From DAIRFP01 sp036794995 (GTDB taxonomy: Bacteria; Desulfobacterota; Binatia; UBA9968): a stretch of 9,782 bases of DNA. Both the position numbers and the translations under genes were made by a program. Positions 1-7,470 of the stretch are shown in pieces (within the stretch, counting starts at the first letter, position 1; each line of letters begins with the position of its first letter). Location: positions 1-9,782 of the forward strand of contig DAIRFP010000186.1 in assembly GCA_036794995.1 (NCBI GenBank), in the 5' to 3' direction. Under the pieces are notes generated by a model, which had not been told where the DNA came from, made no database searches, and saw nothing but the letters and a program-made list of their open reading frames with translations.

Positions 1-935
1 ATGCTGTCGTCGACCATATCCTCGACTTTGAGCGTTGCACCCGGCTTACGCGCCAGCGCTTCCTTGATCTGAACCTCCGTACCTTCACGCGTAACCAAAG
101 GAACGCGGTCATGGAGCTTTACGTTGGCGACATAGGAGGCCTCCAAATACTGCGGATCGTTCTGGCGGGTGTACTTGGAAATGAACTTTTTGGTCTCTTC
201 CTTGCGGGTTTTGAGAAAATGGGTCGCTTCAATTAGCGCCATGGTGAGCTTCCTCATGGTCTCCCGATTGCTCGCCAAATAGCTTTTCGTGGTCGTAGAG
301 CAAATATACGGAAAATCGAAACGCCTTTGAAAATCCGCCGTGCTGATCATGATCCGATGGGGCATGCCCTTGGCGAGGTGAATCGTTCCGGGCGGGGATG
401 GAAAGCCAACGATCTTGCCCGTCCTAAACGCCGCCGCCCGCTCCGACGGGCCGCCCACCTGCATGATCGGCACGTCCTTCACCGGCTCTAAACCCAACCC
501 TTTGATCAGTACCCGCGCCGCGACATCCGAAGCGCTCCCCACCCGGCTGATGCCGACGCTTTTGCCTCTCAAGTCTTCGATCGATTTAACCGACTCCTGA
601 ACCACCAGTTCGTAAGGCAGCGTATTGATGTAGCATGCGGTCATCACCAAATTGGCTCCGGCCACGACTGCACTCGCCACCGCGCCACCGGAGCTGTTCG
701 CAACCTGAATATCGCCCGAGACCAACGTGGAGACGCTCATGGTCGAGCTCTGGATGAAGATGAGTTCGACGTCCAAACCGTGCTTCCGGTATAGGCCGCC
801 ATCCAAGGCGGTGAACCATACGACGTTGGACGCGTCGGCCGAGCTGTAGGCGATCTTGATTCGTTCCTGGCTAAACGACTCCGTCGAAAGCAGTAAAAAG
901 AGAATGACCGCCAACCCGATTTTCTGTACGACCAT
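1..935 (-). CDS. NMT1/TauA-like ABC transporter substrate-binding protein, 3' end cut by window edge
   Basis: Periplasmic binding protein of the NMT1/THI5/TauA/SsuA type, which delivers small organic molecules to an ABC importer; the ligand cannot be told. The frame is open from an ATG at 935 to base 1 with no stop, giving 311 residues; the family is usually 320-340, so little is missing. AGGAGA lies 7 bases before the ATG (943-948). Residues 1-22 are a Sec signal peptide (hydrophobic IGLAVILFLLL, likely cut before QERIKIAY). Family landmarks follow: ALDGGLYRKHGLDVEL, a Ser/Gly/Ala-rich ligand-loop region (VSTLVSGDIQVANSSGG), and LRGKSVGISRVGSASD, which is typical of lobe 2. It lies 155 bases downstream of the ABC ATPase, but belongs to a different binding-protein family from A-D, so it is probably not that transporter's normal partner. 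Family assignment is firm; ligand and partner are unknown. Confidence 0.88.
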   Translation of the reverse strand, partial: MVVQKIGLAVILFLLLSTESFSQERIKIAYSSADASNVVWFTALDGGLYRKHGLDVELIFIQSSTMSVSTLVSGDIQVANSSGGAVASAVVAGANLVMTACYINTLPYELVVQESVKSIEDLRGKSVGISRVGSASDVAARVLIKGLGLEPVKDVPIMQVGGPSERAAAFRTGKIVGFPSPPGTIHLAKGMPHRIMISTADFQRRFDFPYICSTTTKSYLASNRETMRKLTMALIEATHFLKTRKEETKKFISKYTRQNDPQYLEASYVANVKLHDRVPLVTREGTEVQIKEALARKPGATLKVEDMVDDS

Positions 936-952
936 TACTGTATCTCCTGTCG

Positions 953-1002
953 CCGGATGAGCTTTCTGTAGCACACAAGCTGCAGGCAAGAAAGCCATCC
1001 GG
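953..1002 (-). repeat. Long imperfect hairpin in the leader of the NMT1-like gene
   Basis: Plus-strand 953-967 (CCGGATGAGCTTTCT) pairs with 989-1002 (AGAAAGCCATCCGG) except for one bulged A at 960. Inside it, CTGTAGC (966-972) can pair with GCTGCAG (979-985) with one G-T wobble, leaving a loop of six bases (ACACAA). On the minus-strand transcript the structure ends 5-10 bases before the AGGAGA ribosome binding site of the NMT1-like gene. No T-run follows on either strand, so it is not a classical intrinsic terminator. It could be an mRNA-end stabiliser, a translation-control element or a REP-like palindrome; the sequence does not decide. The rest of the 936-1090 gap shows nothing I recognise. 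Confidence 0.6.
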
Positions 1003-1090
1003 GAATGAATGGCAAAGCGCCAGAGTCTGGGGACATGAGAGAAATAGAAAGCGTTCTCGAGACAACCCGCATCGGAAGGACGAAGTGGAA

Positions 1091-2194
1091 TTACTTCTCA
1101 GCGGGCAGCGCCATGCAATCTCCCGCGGGTAGCTCGACCCAGACGGTGTCGCCGCGGCGCACTTGGACCGAGCGCGGCTGATGGGTTTGCAGGACGTTGT
1201 TACCGACCTCGATTGTGCACTCGACATATTCACCGAGGAACATGGCGGCGCCAATCTTTCCCTCGAGGATGTTTGCGCCTTGGGGCGGTTGTTGCTGGTG
1301 CAATACGATGCTTTCGGGGCGCACCACCACAACCGCATTCGCGCCGGCTGTCAAATCACTCAACATCCCGCAGCAGATCTCCCCCTCAGCGGTTTTCACG
1401 GTACCGGTTCCATCGCTTCCCCGGTTCGCAACTTGTCCGCTGATTTGGTTTGTCGAGCCGATAAATTGCGCGACAAACTTGCTCTTGGGCTGAAGATAGA
1501 TCTCACGAGGAGCCCCTTCCTGAACGATCACCCCGGCGTCCATGACCGCGATCATATTAGACATAGACAACGCTTCGATCTGATCGTGGGTGACGTACAA
1601 CGTCGTGATCCGCAACCGCCGCTGCAATTCGCGAAGCTCGACGCGCATGCGCTCTCTCAGCTTGGCATCCAGATTGCTCAGCGGCTCATCTAAGAGCAGC
1701 ACCGCCGGCTCCCGCACCAACGCCCGCGCCAGGGCGAGCCGTTGTTGCTGCCCGCCGGAAAGCTGGGTTGCCATGCGGTCTTCGTAGCCGCCCAACTCGA
1801 CCTGTTCGACGGCGCTCTTAACCTTCTTGCGAATGTCGTTATTGCTGAACTTCTGTTTGCCTACCCTTAGGGGAAAGGCCACGTTTTCAAAAACCGTCAT
1901 GTGCGGCCAAATCGCGTAGCTCTGAAAGACCATGCCGATGGGTCGGCGATAAGCAGGAACGAACGTGTTGTTTGAGGCTGAATAAACCTTGGCGCCGGCG
2001 ACAATGATCTCCCCTTCATTGGCCTTCTCCAGTCCGGCGATGCATCGAAGCGTGGTTGTCTTACCGCAACCCGAAGGTCCCAAAAGCGTATAGAAACGAC
2101 CTTCTTCAACGGAAAAAGAAATGTCGTCGACAGCTTTAACGCCGGCGTTGTTGCCATCAGCGTAAATCTTTACTAGTGATTTAACCTCGATCAC
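1091..2194 (-). CDS. ABC transporter ATP-binding protein, FbpC/PotA/AfuC type
   Basis: Cytoplasmic ATPase that drives import through the permease encoded just upstream. All motifs are intact in 367 residues: Walker A GPSGCGKTT (39-47), Q-loop Gln91 within VFQSYAIWPHMT, signature LSGGQQQR (145-152), Walker B VLLLDE (165-170), D-loop SNLD (173-176) and the switch His203. Residues from about 240 to 367 form the C-terminal TOBE-type regulatory domain typical of the iron, polyamine, sugar and phosphonate importer ATPases; VVVVRPESIVL is its usual RPE motif. Length is normal for the family. The start is GTG at 2194, with AGGA about 9 bases upstream on the minus strand; stop is TAA. It is separated from the permease by 241 bases containing a repeat element, an unusually wide gap for such a pair. 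Family firm; substrate specificity (ferric iron, polyamine, other) cannot be read from the ATPase. Confidence 0.95.
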   Translation of the reverse strand: MIEVKSLVKIYADGNNAGVKAVDDISFSVEEGRFYTLLGPSGCGKTTTLRCIAGLEKANEGEIIVAGAKVYSASNNTFVPAYRRPIGMVFQSYAIWPHMTVFENVAFPLRVGKQKFSNNDIRKKVKSAVEQVELGGYEDRMATQLSGGQQQRLALARALVREPAVLLLDEPLSNLDAKLRERMRVELRELQRRLRITTLYVTHDQIEALSMSNMIAVMDAGVIVQEGAPREIYLQPKSKFVAQFIGSTNQISGQVANRGSDGTGTVKTAEGEICCGMLSDLTAGANAVVVVRPESIVLHQQQPPQGANILEGKIGAAMFLGEYVECTIEVGNNVLQTHQPRSVQVRRGDTVWVELPAGDCMALPAEK

Positions 2195-2307
2195 AAACGA
2201 TTCCTACAACAGCAAAGACTGGAGTGATGGAGTGATGCATCCAAAACCCAATACGATAGCACTTCCATATTCTAAAGTTCCGATTCTCCCAATTTCTAAC
2301 CGTGCTT
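2195..2307. other. Non-coding spacer upstream of the ATPase gene
   Basis: This part of the 241-base permease-ATPase gap is AT-rich and has no credible gene. It holds an 8-base tandem duplication, GGAGTGAT twice at 2221-2236. On the minus strand TAGAAT (2269-2274) resembles a -10 box, but no good -35 lies at the right distance, so any promoter here is only a possibility. The presence of the repeat element upstream makes a separate promoter for the ATPase plausible. Confidence 0.4.
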
Positions 2308-2436
2308 GCGGGCTGCTCAAAAAGATCTCAGAGGCGAGGCGCGCGAAAAATCGACGAGCGGAGGCGTACTTTACCGGTACGTTGAAGTGAGGCGATTGAG
2401 CGCAACGAAGCATATGAGTCTTTTTCAGCAGCCCGC
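2308..2436. repeat. 129-base MITE/REP-like element with terminal inverted repeats
   Basis: The left end (2308-2330, starting GCGGGCTGCTCAAAAAG) and right end (2415-2436, ending CTTTTTCAGCAGCCCGC) are inverted repeats of about 22 bases with one mismatch and one single-base indel. A smaller inverted pair, GCGTAC (2365-2370) and GTACGT around 2377-2382, sits near the middle, so the element can fold on itself. It encodes no transposase. A second copy begins at the right edge of the window with the same end and the same following GAGGC[AG]AGGCGC. The right end overlaps by one base the TAG stop of the permease (cta at 2436-2438). No clear target-site duplication is seen. The sequence type, with GGCTGCT[CG]AAAAA ends, resembles dispersed repeats I recall from uncultured proteobacteria-like genomes; that recollection is not checked. 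Confidence 0.8.
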
Positions 2437-4166
2437 TAGGCTTGAATTCCTACCTTGCCAGAGATCTTGTAGAACACCCCGACGATGGCCAGCAAGACCA
2501 CAATCATCAAAATCCCGATGGCGGCGACAATTGTCACCTGCCCTTGCTCGAACATGGTAAACAGCAGAATGGACAGCACGCGGCTTTCACCGGTTGCCAG
2601 CAATACTGAAGTCGAAAACTCGCGAAACGAAACGATGCAGATGTAAATCCAACCGGCGGCAATTCCGGGCCTCAGCAGCGGCAAAGTCACACGTTTGAAG
2701 GTCTCCCACCACGACGCGCCCGAAGCTGAGGCCGCCTCTTCCAATTCGCTATGAATCTGGAGAATCGAGCCCGAGGCAGCGCGCATGCCATAGGGGATAT
2801 ATCGAGTCACATAGGCGATCAGCAAGAGCCAAATCGTGCCATAGATCGGTAACGGGAAAGCGACATAAAGGAGGATCAACGCCATCCCCATGACAATGCC
2901 CGGAATAGTGATGGGTATGAAGGCCAGGAAATCCAGCAGCCATGACCCCGGAAGACGGCTCTTGTAGACAATCCAAGCAATCAGGGACGTCAGTATCATC
3001 GCAACCGTAGCGGTCAAAGTTGCGAGAATAATGCTATTCTTCATGGCATCCCAAAAGGGCCTAAAGCTTAGGAGGTAGTTATAATTGTCCAAGCTCAATT
3101 TCTGGACGGCATCCCAGCTGGGAGCGGCAAAGAAGGGCAGGAAGGACGCCCAGAATAAGACGAGGAACGGCAGCAGGACAACGAAAACAAAATACGCCAT
3201 TAGAAAGCTGAAGCCGACCCACTTCCACGGCCCGAGATCGAACTGGCGCGGCCTGAAGGCTTTGCCGGTGACGGTTTGAAACTTCTTGCTCTCCCGCGTC
3301 GATCTCGTGTACAGCCAAACGCCCACAGCGCTCAGTAGAAGTAAGCCCACCGCAAGCGCAGCCCCGCGTCCATAGTCGGGCGGGTACTCGTTAAAGGCCA
3401 GATAAATCTCGCTGGTGTAAACGTAGATTCTCGCCGGGATGCCGATGAGCGCCGGCGTCTCGAAGGATTCCAAGGTGCGCACGAACAGAATCAAAAGCAC
3501 GGAAGCCGTCGTCGGCATGAGCAAGCGCAAGGTCACGCGGCGCAACGTCTGCCCCGTGTTCGCCCCGGACATCATCGCGGACTCTTCCAGCGAAGGATCC
3601 ATCGACTTGAACGCCGCAACCATCATGAGGAACGCGAGCGGCACCTGCCCAACCGAATGAACCCAGATCATTCCCGGGAGCGAAAAAACGTTGAATGGCG
3701 GCGACTGCAAACCAAAGAGATACATCAACGCAACGTTGACATAGCCGAACTTCGGGCTCAGGAGGAAAATCCAGGCAATCGATTCCAGCACGCCGGGCAG
3801 GATCAGCGGAACCACCGCCATCGGCACGAAAAGACTGCGCAGCGGCGTATTCGTCCTCTCGGTCAACCAAGCCAGCATCGTCCCCAACAAAAACGTCAAC
3901 CCGGCCGATCCTGAGGCAAAGATGAGAGAGTTTAAAAAAGTAGAATAGGTATACTCACTGGCGAAAGCCTTTTGATAGTTTTGCAAGGTCAGAACGAATT
4001 CCCTAGGGGCCACCTCCATCTCAAAGCTGCCTTTCACAAGCATGAACAGGGGCAATACCGCAAGGTAGATCAGCACCCCGGTTCCCACTAAGGGGATCAA
4101 GAGTGCCGGATCGCGCAAGAGCGGGAAACCCGCCCTTTCAGTTCTTGGCAAAGCGACTGTGGCCAT
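2436..4166 (-). CDS. ABC transporter permease with two fused transmembrane domains, FbpB/AfuB type
   Basis: Inner-membrane channel of an importer, 576 residues, which is the normal size for the fused FbpB-type permease. It has two homologous halves, each with about six membrane segments: roughly residues 20-290 and 315-570. Each half carries the EAA loop that docks on the ATPase: EESAMMSGANTGQTLRRV starting at 194 (ending in LMP at 218), and EEAASASGASWWETFKRV starting at 476 (ending in LRP at 500). Hydrophobic stretches include 22-43, 85-100, 112-136, 318-342, 380-400, 414-436 and 546-565. ATG at 4166 has AGGGG about 6 bases upstream. It follows paralog A after only 41 bases, indicating cotranscription. 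Its stop codon touches a repeat element. One polypeptide supplies both transmembrane halves, so with two ATPase copies the transporter is complete. Family firm; substrate not shown. Confidence 0.95.
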   Translation of the reverse strand: MATVALPRTERAGFPLLRDPALLIPLVGTGVLIYLAVLPLFMLVKGSFEMEVAPREFVLTLQNYQKAFASEYTYSTFLNSLIFASGSAGLTFLLGTMLAWLTERTNTPLRSLFVPMAVVPLILPGVLESIAWIFLLSPKFGYVNVALMYLFGLQSPPFNVFSLPGMIWVHSVGQVPLAFLMMVAAFKSMDPSLEESAMMSGANTGQTLRRVTLRLLMPTTASVLLILFVRTLESFETPALIGIPARIYVYTSEIYLAFNEYPPDYGRGAALAVGLLLLSAVGVWLYTRSTRESKKFQTVTGKAFRPRQFDLGPWKWVGFSFLMAYFVFVVLLPFLVLFWASFLPFFAAPSWDAVQKLSLDNYNYLLSFRPFWDAMKNSIILATLTATVAMILTSLIAWIVYKSRLPGSWLLDFLAFIPITIPGIVMGMALILLYVAFPLPIYGTIWLLLIAYVTRYIPYGMRAASGSILQIHSELEEAASASGASWWETFKRVTLPLLRPGIAAGWIYICIVSFREFSTSVLLATGESRVLSILLFTMFEQGQVTIVAAIGILMIVVLLAIVGVFYKISGKVGIQA

Positions 4167-4207
4167 AAATCACCCCTAGGGCTTCCATGCCCCCGAGAAT
4201 TGGAAGG

Positions 4208-5230
4208 TCAACGCAGCTTGAAGATCTCCTTCCAGATCTTTTCGTACTTTGGAAATTCCTTGAGATCGGCGGCGCTGATGGCGTAGATCTTTTCGGTCCG
4301 GGTCTTGTCCACCGGCTCGACCTTGGGGTGTGCCGGAGTGCGGCCCCCTTGCGCCATCGCCTTTTGTCCTTCCTGGCTTGCTATCCAGCGGGCAAATAAC
4401 AACGCGGTATTTGGATGCGGCGCGTTCTTGAAAATACCCGTAGCGTTGATCGAGGCGACACCTTCGCTCAACATATAGTTCAGCGGCGCGCCTTTTTTGA
4501 TGCGCCCGGGATAATGATGGGAATAGCACGTCCAACAGGCCGCGGCCTGGCCCGCCACCAGCAGTTCGGCGAGTTGCGAGTGACCCTTATGGAACTCCAC
4601 GTTGTTAGCCGCGATTTTTTTTAGCAGATCGATCGCCTTCTCGTCGCTTTTGAACTTGTATTTGGCAAAAGCTAATAGCATTTCGAGATCTCGCGGCTCG
4701 GCAATCAACCGATTCTTCCACCGTGGATGGGCAAAGTCATCGAAAGACTTCGGCTCTTCCTCTTTCTTGACCAAGGTGGTGTTCCAGGCCGCGATGAAGA
4801 ATTGCAGGTCTGAGGAGATCCAAAAGCTGCCCTTCATGCCTTCCGGGTACTCCGCCGACTCCGGCAGTTTGGTCTCAAGCAGAAGCCCCTGATCATGCAC
4901 CTGGCCGACATTTTCCAGCGGGACTTGTATCACATCCGCCAGCGTCTTCCCGCCTCGAGCCTCGGTCACCGCGCGGGCGACTAGCTTGTCGGAGGTGGCA
5001 TCGACGTGATTGACCTTAATGCCGGGAAAGCGTTTCTCAAAGATAGGAAGAATCTTCTCCGCGTTGATCTGGGCCAAGGTGGCGTAAAAATTTAATGTGC
5101 CGCCCTCTTTGACCGCGGCCTTATGAACTTCCTCGAGGCTCTGGGCCGGTACCACCGCCGGCAGAGCTACGGCTAAAAGGAAAATGACAAGCGCACATCC
5201 TCTAACTGCCACACGTCGGCTACAAACCAT
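4208..5230 (-). CDS. Extracellular solute-binding protein, family 1 (iron/polyamine type), paralog A
   Basis: Periplasmic binding protein of 340 residues, the copy nearest the permease gene (41 bases) and so the best candidate for its cognate receptor. Residues 1-29 are a signal peptide (GCALVIFLLAVALPAVV), cut before QSLEEVHK. Conserved blocks shared with B, C and D are LNFYATLAQINAE, FEKRFPGIKVNHVDAT, RLIAEPRD, EFHKGHSQLAE, the motif CWTCYSHHYP (Cys232, Cys235), APHPNTALLFARW, GGRTPAHPKVEPV, and the C-terminal KYEKIWKEIFKLR. It shares diagnostic residues with D rather than B or C (VHDQG, ATSDKL, HSQLAELL). AAGGAG lies 8 bases before the ATG. A candidate promoter precedes it in the 109-base gap. 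Overall fold resembles FbpA/AfuA-type proteins, but the FbpA metal ligands do not seem to be kept, so ferric-iron binding should not be assumed. Confidence 0.92.
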   Translation of the reverse strand: MVCSRRVAVRGCALVIFLLAVALPAVVPAQSLEEVHKAAVKEGGTLNFYATLAQINAEKILPIFEKRFPGIKVNHVDATSDKLVARAVTEARGGKTLADVIQVPLENVGQVHDQGLLLETKLPESAEYPEGMKGSFWISSDLQFFIAAWNTTLVKKEEEPKSFDDFAHPRWKNRLIAEPRDLEMLLAFAKYKFKSDEKAIDLLKKIAANNVEFHKGHSQLAELLVAGQAAACWTCYSHHYPGRIKKGAPLNYMLSEGVASINATGIFKNAPHPNTALLFARWIASQEGQKAMAQGGRTPAHPKVEPVDKTRTEKIYAISAADLKEFPKYEKIWKEIFKLR

Positions 5231-5291
5231 GCTAGAAACTCCTTCTCACTATCATCTACCGCCTAAATACTACTCAAAAAAGTCCGTTAAC

Positions 5292-5319
5292 TTAATAGCA
5301 ACTTTTACTCAACAGTCAA
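5292..5319 (-). promoter_or_regulatory. Candidate sigma-70-type promoter in the B-A gap
   Basis: On the minus strand TTGACT (5314-5319) is a five-of-six match to a -35 box, and TATTAA (5292-5297) a four-of-six match to a -10 box, separated by 16 bases. This falls in the widest and most AT-rich gap of the paralog cluster (5231-5339) and would start transcription about 55 bases before paralog A, serving A and the permease independently of D, C and B. Based on consensus match only. Confidence 0.4.
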
Positions 5320-5339
5320 CCGTTATCGCTGGCGCTATG

Positions 5340-6353
5340 CTACCTTAACTTGAATATCTCTTTCCAAATCTTCTCGTATTTGGGCCAGTCCTTTATTTCG
5401 TTGGCCCCGACAAAATAGCTCCTCTCGGGGCGGGTTTTTTCTACGGGTTCAACCTTCGGGTGCGCCGGAGTTCTGCCCCCTTGAGCATAAGCCTTCTGCC
5501 CTTCCTCACTGGCGGCCCAACGGGCAAAGAGCAGGGCAGTATTTGGATGGGGGGCGCCCTTGAAAACCGCTGTCGAGTCTATGGAAGCGGCTCCCTCCGA
5601 AAGGAAATAATCCACCGGAGCGCCCTTCTTGATCCTGGGCGGATAATGATGTGAATAGCAGGTGACACAGGCCGCAGCTTGGCCCGCCACGAGGAACTCG
5701 GCCAGCTCGGAGTGACCTTTGTGAAACTCCGGATTGTTGGCAGCAATCTTTCTAAGCAACGCGATCGCCTGCTCGTCGCTTTTATATTTCTTGGACAGCC
5801 CAATGAGAACCTCCACGTCCCTGGGCTCGGCGATCAGTTTGCCTTTCCATTTGGGATCGGCAAAGTCCTCGAACCCTTTGGGTTCGTCTCCTTTCTTCAC
5901 CAGCCCGGTATTCCAGGCGCCGATAAAATAAATAATGTTACTCGCAATCCAATGTGAGCCCTTTAAGGCGTCCGGGTAAGCCGCTGCCTCCGGCAGGGTT
6001 TGCTCCAGCAGAAGCCCTTGCTGCTGGAGCTGCAGCCCGTTTTCCAGCGAGCCTTGAAAAACATCGCCGATCACACGGCCGCCGCGGGCTTCCGTAATCG
6101 CCCGGGCCGCGAGCTTGTCCGCCGTGGCGTCCACATGATTGATTTTAATGCCTGGAAAGCGCTTCTCGAACACCGGGAGGATCCTTTCGGCATTGATTTG
6201 AGCGAGTGTGCCGTAGAAGTTCAATGTGCCGCCCTCTTTCAATGCGCTTTTGTGCAGCTCGTCTAAGCTTTGGGCCTGGAGACTGGGGCATAGGAATATA
6301 CCAGCAGCCACCATCGCAGCCAGTGCGAAATTCAGCTTATGAACCCGACTCAT
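5340..6353 (-). CDS. Extracellular solute-binding protein, family 1 (iron/polyamine type), paralog B
   Basis: Periplasmic binding protein, 337 residues from the ATG at 6353. A GTG at 6371 would add six residues (MTEGGS), but that stretch is the ribosome binding site itself, GGAGGGAGG just before the ATG, so the inner start is chosen. Signal peptide about 1-27 (LNFALAAMVAAGIFL, cut after LQA). Shared blocks: LNFYGTLAQINAE (44-56), FEKRFPGIKINHVDAT (62-77), KLIAEPRDVEV (172-182), EFHKGHSELAE (209-219), CVTCYSHHYPPR (229-240), APHPNTALLFARW (267-279), GGRTPAHPKVEPV (292-304) and the KLR end. It pairs with C rather than A or D: both have FQG-LEN-LQ-QQQGLLL, ATADKL and HSELAEFL. It starts 28 bases after C. 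Likely a second receptor for the same permease, perhaps with shifted ligand preference; that role is inferred. Confidence 0.92.
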   Translation of the reverse strand: MSRVHKLNFALAAMVAAGIFLCPSLQAQSLDELHKSALKEGGTLNFYGTLAQINAERILPVFEKRFPGIKINHVDATADKLAARAITEARGGRVIGDVFQGSLENGLQLQQQGLLLEQTLPEAAAYPDALKGSHWIASNIIYFIGAWNTGLVKKGDEPKGFEDFADPKWKGKLIAEPRDVEVLIGLSKKYKSDEQAIALLRKIAANNPEFHKGHSELAEFLVAGQAAACVTCYSHHYPPRIKKGAPVDYFLSEGAASIDSTAVFKGAPHPNTALLFARWAASEEGQKAYAQGGRTPAHPKVEPVEKTRPERSYFVGANEIKDWPKYEKIWKEIFKLR

Positions 6354-6366
6354 GGAACCTCCCTCC
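6354..6366 (-). promoter_or_regulatory. Ribosome binding site of paralog B
   Basis: The minus strand reads GGAGGGAGGTTCC immediately before the ATG at 6353. It fixes the start there rather than at the upstream GTG (6371), whose codons would run through this site. Confidence 0.75.
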
Positions 6367-6381
6367 GTCACACGTCGATGA

Positions 6382-7407
6382 CTATCTAAGTTTAAAGATT
6401 TCTTTCCAAACCTTCTCGTATTTGGGCCATTCCTTTATTTCATCCGCCCCGATGGCATAGATGTTCTCCGGCCGTGTTTTCTCAACCGGCTCAATCTTCG
6501 GATGCGACGGGGTACGGCCGCCCTGCGCGTAAACCTTTTGTCCCTCTTGACTCATGGTCCAGCGGGCGAACAGCCAGGCCGTGTTCGGATGAGGAGCGTT
6601 CTTGAAAACCGCCGTTCCCGATACCGTCCCGATACCTTCCGAGAGCAAGTAGCCAACCGGGGCGCCCTTCTTGATCCGCGGCGGAAAATGATGAGAATAG
6701 CAGGTAAAGCAGACCGCCCCCTGACCGGACACCAAAAATTCCGCTAGCTCTGAATGGCCCTTGTGAAACTCGACGTCGTTGGCGGCGATTTTTCTCAGAA
6801 AGGCTATGGCTTTCTCGTCACTCTTGAACTTGCGCCGGGCCAAGCCGATAAAAACTTCCACATCCCTCGGCTCAGCAATCAGTTTGCCTTTCCATTTGGG
6901 ATCCGCAAGCTCGTCGAAGGATTTGGGCGTATCGTCCTTCTTAACCAGACTCGTATTCCATGCAGTAATCAGAAAGATAAGGTCAGTTCCCACCCAGGAG
7001 CTGCCTTTCAAACTGTCAGGATACTCCGCCGCCTCGGGAGGAAGCTTGTCCAAGAGGAGCCCTTGTTGTTGGACTTGCAGTAAGTTTTCCAGAGCTCCCT
7101 GAAAAATATCGCCGATGGTTCGCCCGCCGCGCGCTTCTGTAATCGCCCTGGCGGCGAGTTTATCCGCGGTGGCGTCGATATGATTGACCTTGATTCCGGG
7201 AAAGCGCTTCTCGAAAACGGGAAGAATCCTGGCTGCGTTGATTTGGGCCAGGGTGCCGTAAAAGTTGAGGGTCCCCTCCTCCTTGAGGGCCAGCTTGTGG
7301 ACTTCGTCCAGACTCTGGCCAGCAACCGGCGATGAGAAGATAAAAAACAGGCAACTCAGGACTAGACCCGTAACACCGACACACACCCTGGGTTCAACTC
7401 TAAGCAT
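6382..7407 (-). CDS. Extracellular solute-binding protein, family 1 (iron/polyamine type), paralog C
   Basis: Periplasmic binding protein, 341 residues. GGGAGG lies 4 bases before the ATG. The signal peptide is about 1-30 (VCVGVTGLVLSCLFFIF, cut near PVAG/QSLDE). It shares all family blocks: LNFYGTLAQINAAR, FEKRFPGIKVNHIDAT, KLIAEPRDVEV, EFHKGHSELAE, CFTCYSHHFPPR (Cys233, Cys236), APHPNTAWLFARW, GGRTPSHPKIEPV and KYEKVWKEIFKLR. Differences from its siblings: Phe instead of Tyr after the two histidines, SGQGAVC instead of AGQAAAC before the motif, and Ser for Ala in GGRTP[AS]HPK. Closest to B by diagnostic residues. It is 63 bases after D and 28 before B, within one transcription unit. Intact, no frameshift. 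Function as an alternative receptor for the downstream permease is inferred. Confidence 0.92.
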   Translation of the reverse strand: MLRVEPRVCVGVTGLVLSCLFFIFSSPVAGQSLDEVHKLALKEEGTLNFYGTLAQINAARILPVFEKRFPGIKVNHIDATADKLAARAITEARGGRTIGDIFQGALENLLQVQQQGLLLDKLPPEAAEYPDSLKGSSWVGTDLIFLITAWNTSLVKKDDTPKSFDELADPKWKGKLIAEPRDVEVFIGLARRKFKSDEKAIAFLRKIAANDVEFHKGHSELAEFLVSGQGAVCFTCYSHHFPPRIKKGAPVGYLLSEGIGTVSGTAVFKNAPHPNTAWLFARWTMSQEGQKVYAQGGRTPSHPKIEPVEKTRPENIYAIGADEIKEWPKYEKVWKEIFKLR

Positions 7408-7470
7408 AAGACCTCCCTTCCCTTGGAAGACGACCTAGGGATCTCCGCGGTTTATCTTCGCGCGCTCGGA

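Noticed and set aside
953..1002. Intrinsic terminator after the ATPase gene
   Set aside because: The hairpin is strong, but no T-run follows on either strand, and on the coding strand it is followed at once by a ribosome binding site.
871..1338. 155-residue minus-strand open frame overlapping the ATPase gene
   Set aside because: It is in another frame of the ATPase C-terminal region and the intergenic gap, is rich in Ser/Arg/Cys with no domain, and runs into the start of the NMT1-like gene.
1163..1693. 176-residue plus-strand open frame
   Set aside because: Antisense shadow of the ATPase, whose motifs are all intact in the opposite strand.
2306..2560. Plus-strand 84-residue open frame starting MRAAQKDLRGEAREK
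   Set aside because: Its first half is the inverted-repeat element and its second half is antisense to the permease 3' end. It has no ribosome binding site and no protein-like family features.
3391..3870. 159-residue minus-strand open frame within the permease
   Set aside because: Alternate frame of the permease, with no hydrophobic pattern or motif of its own.
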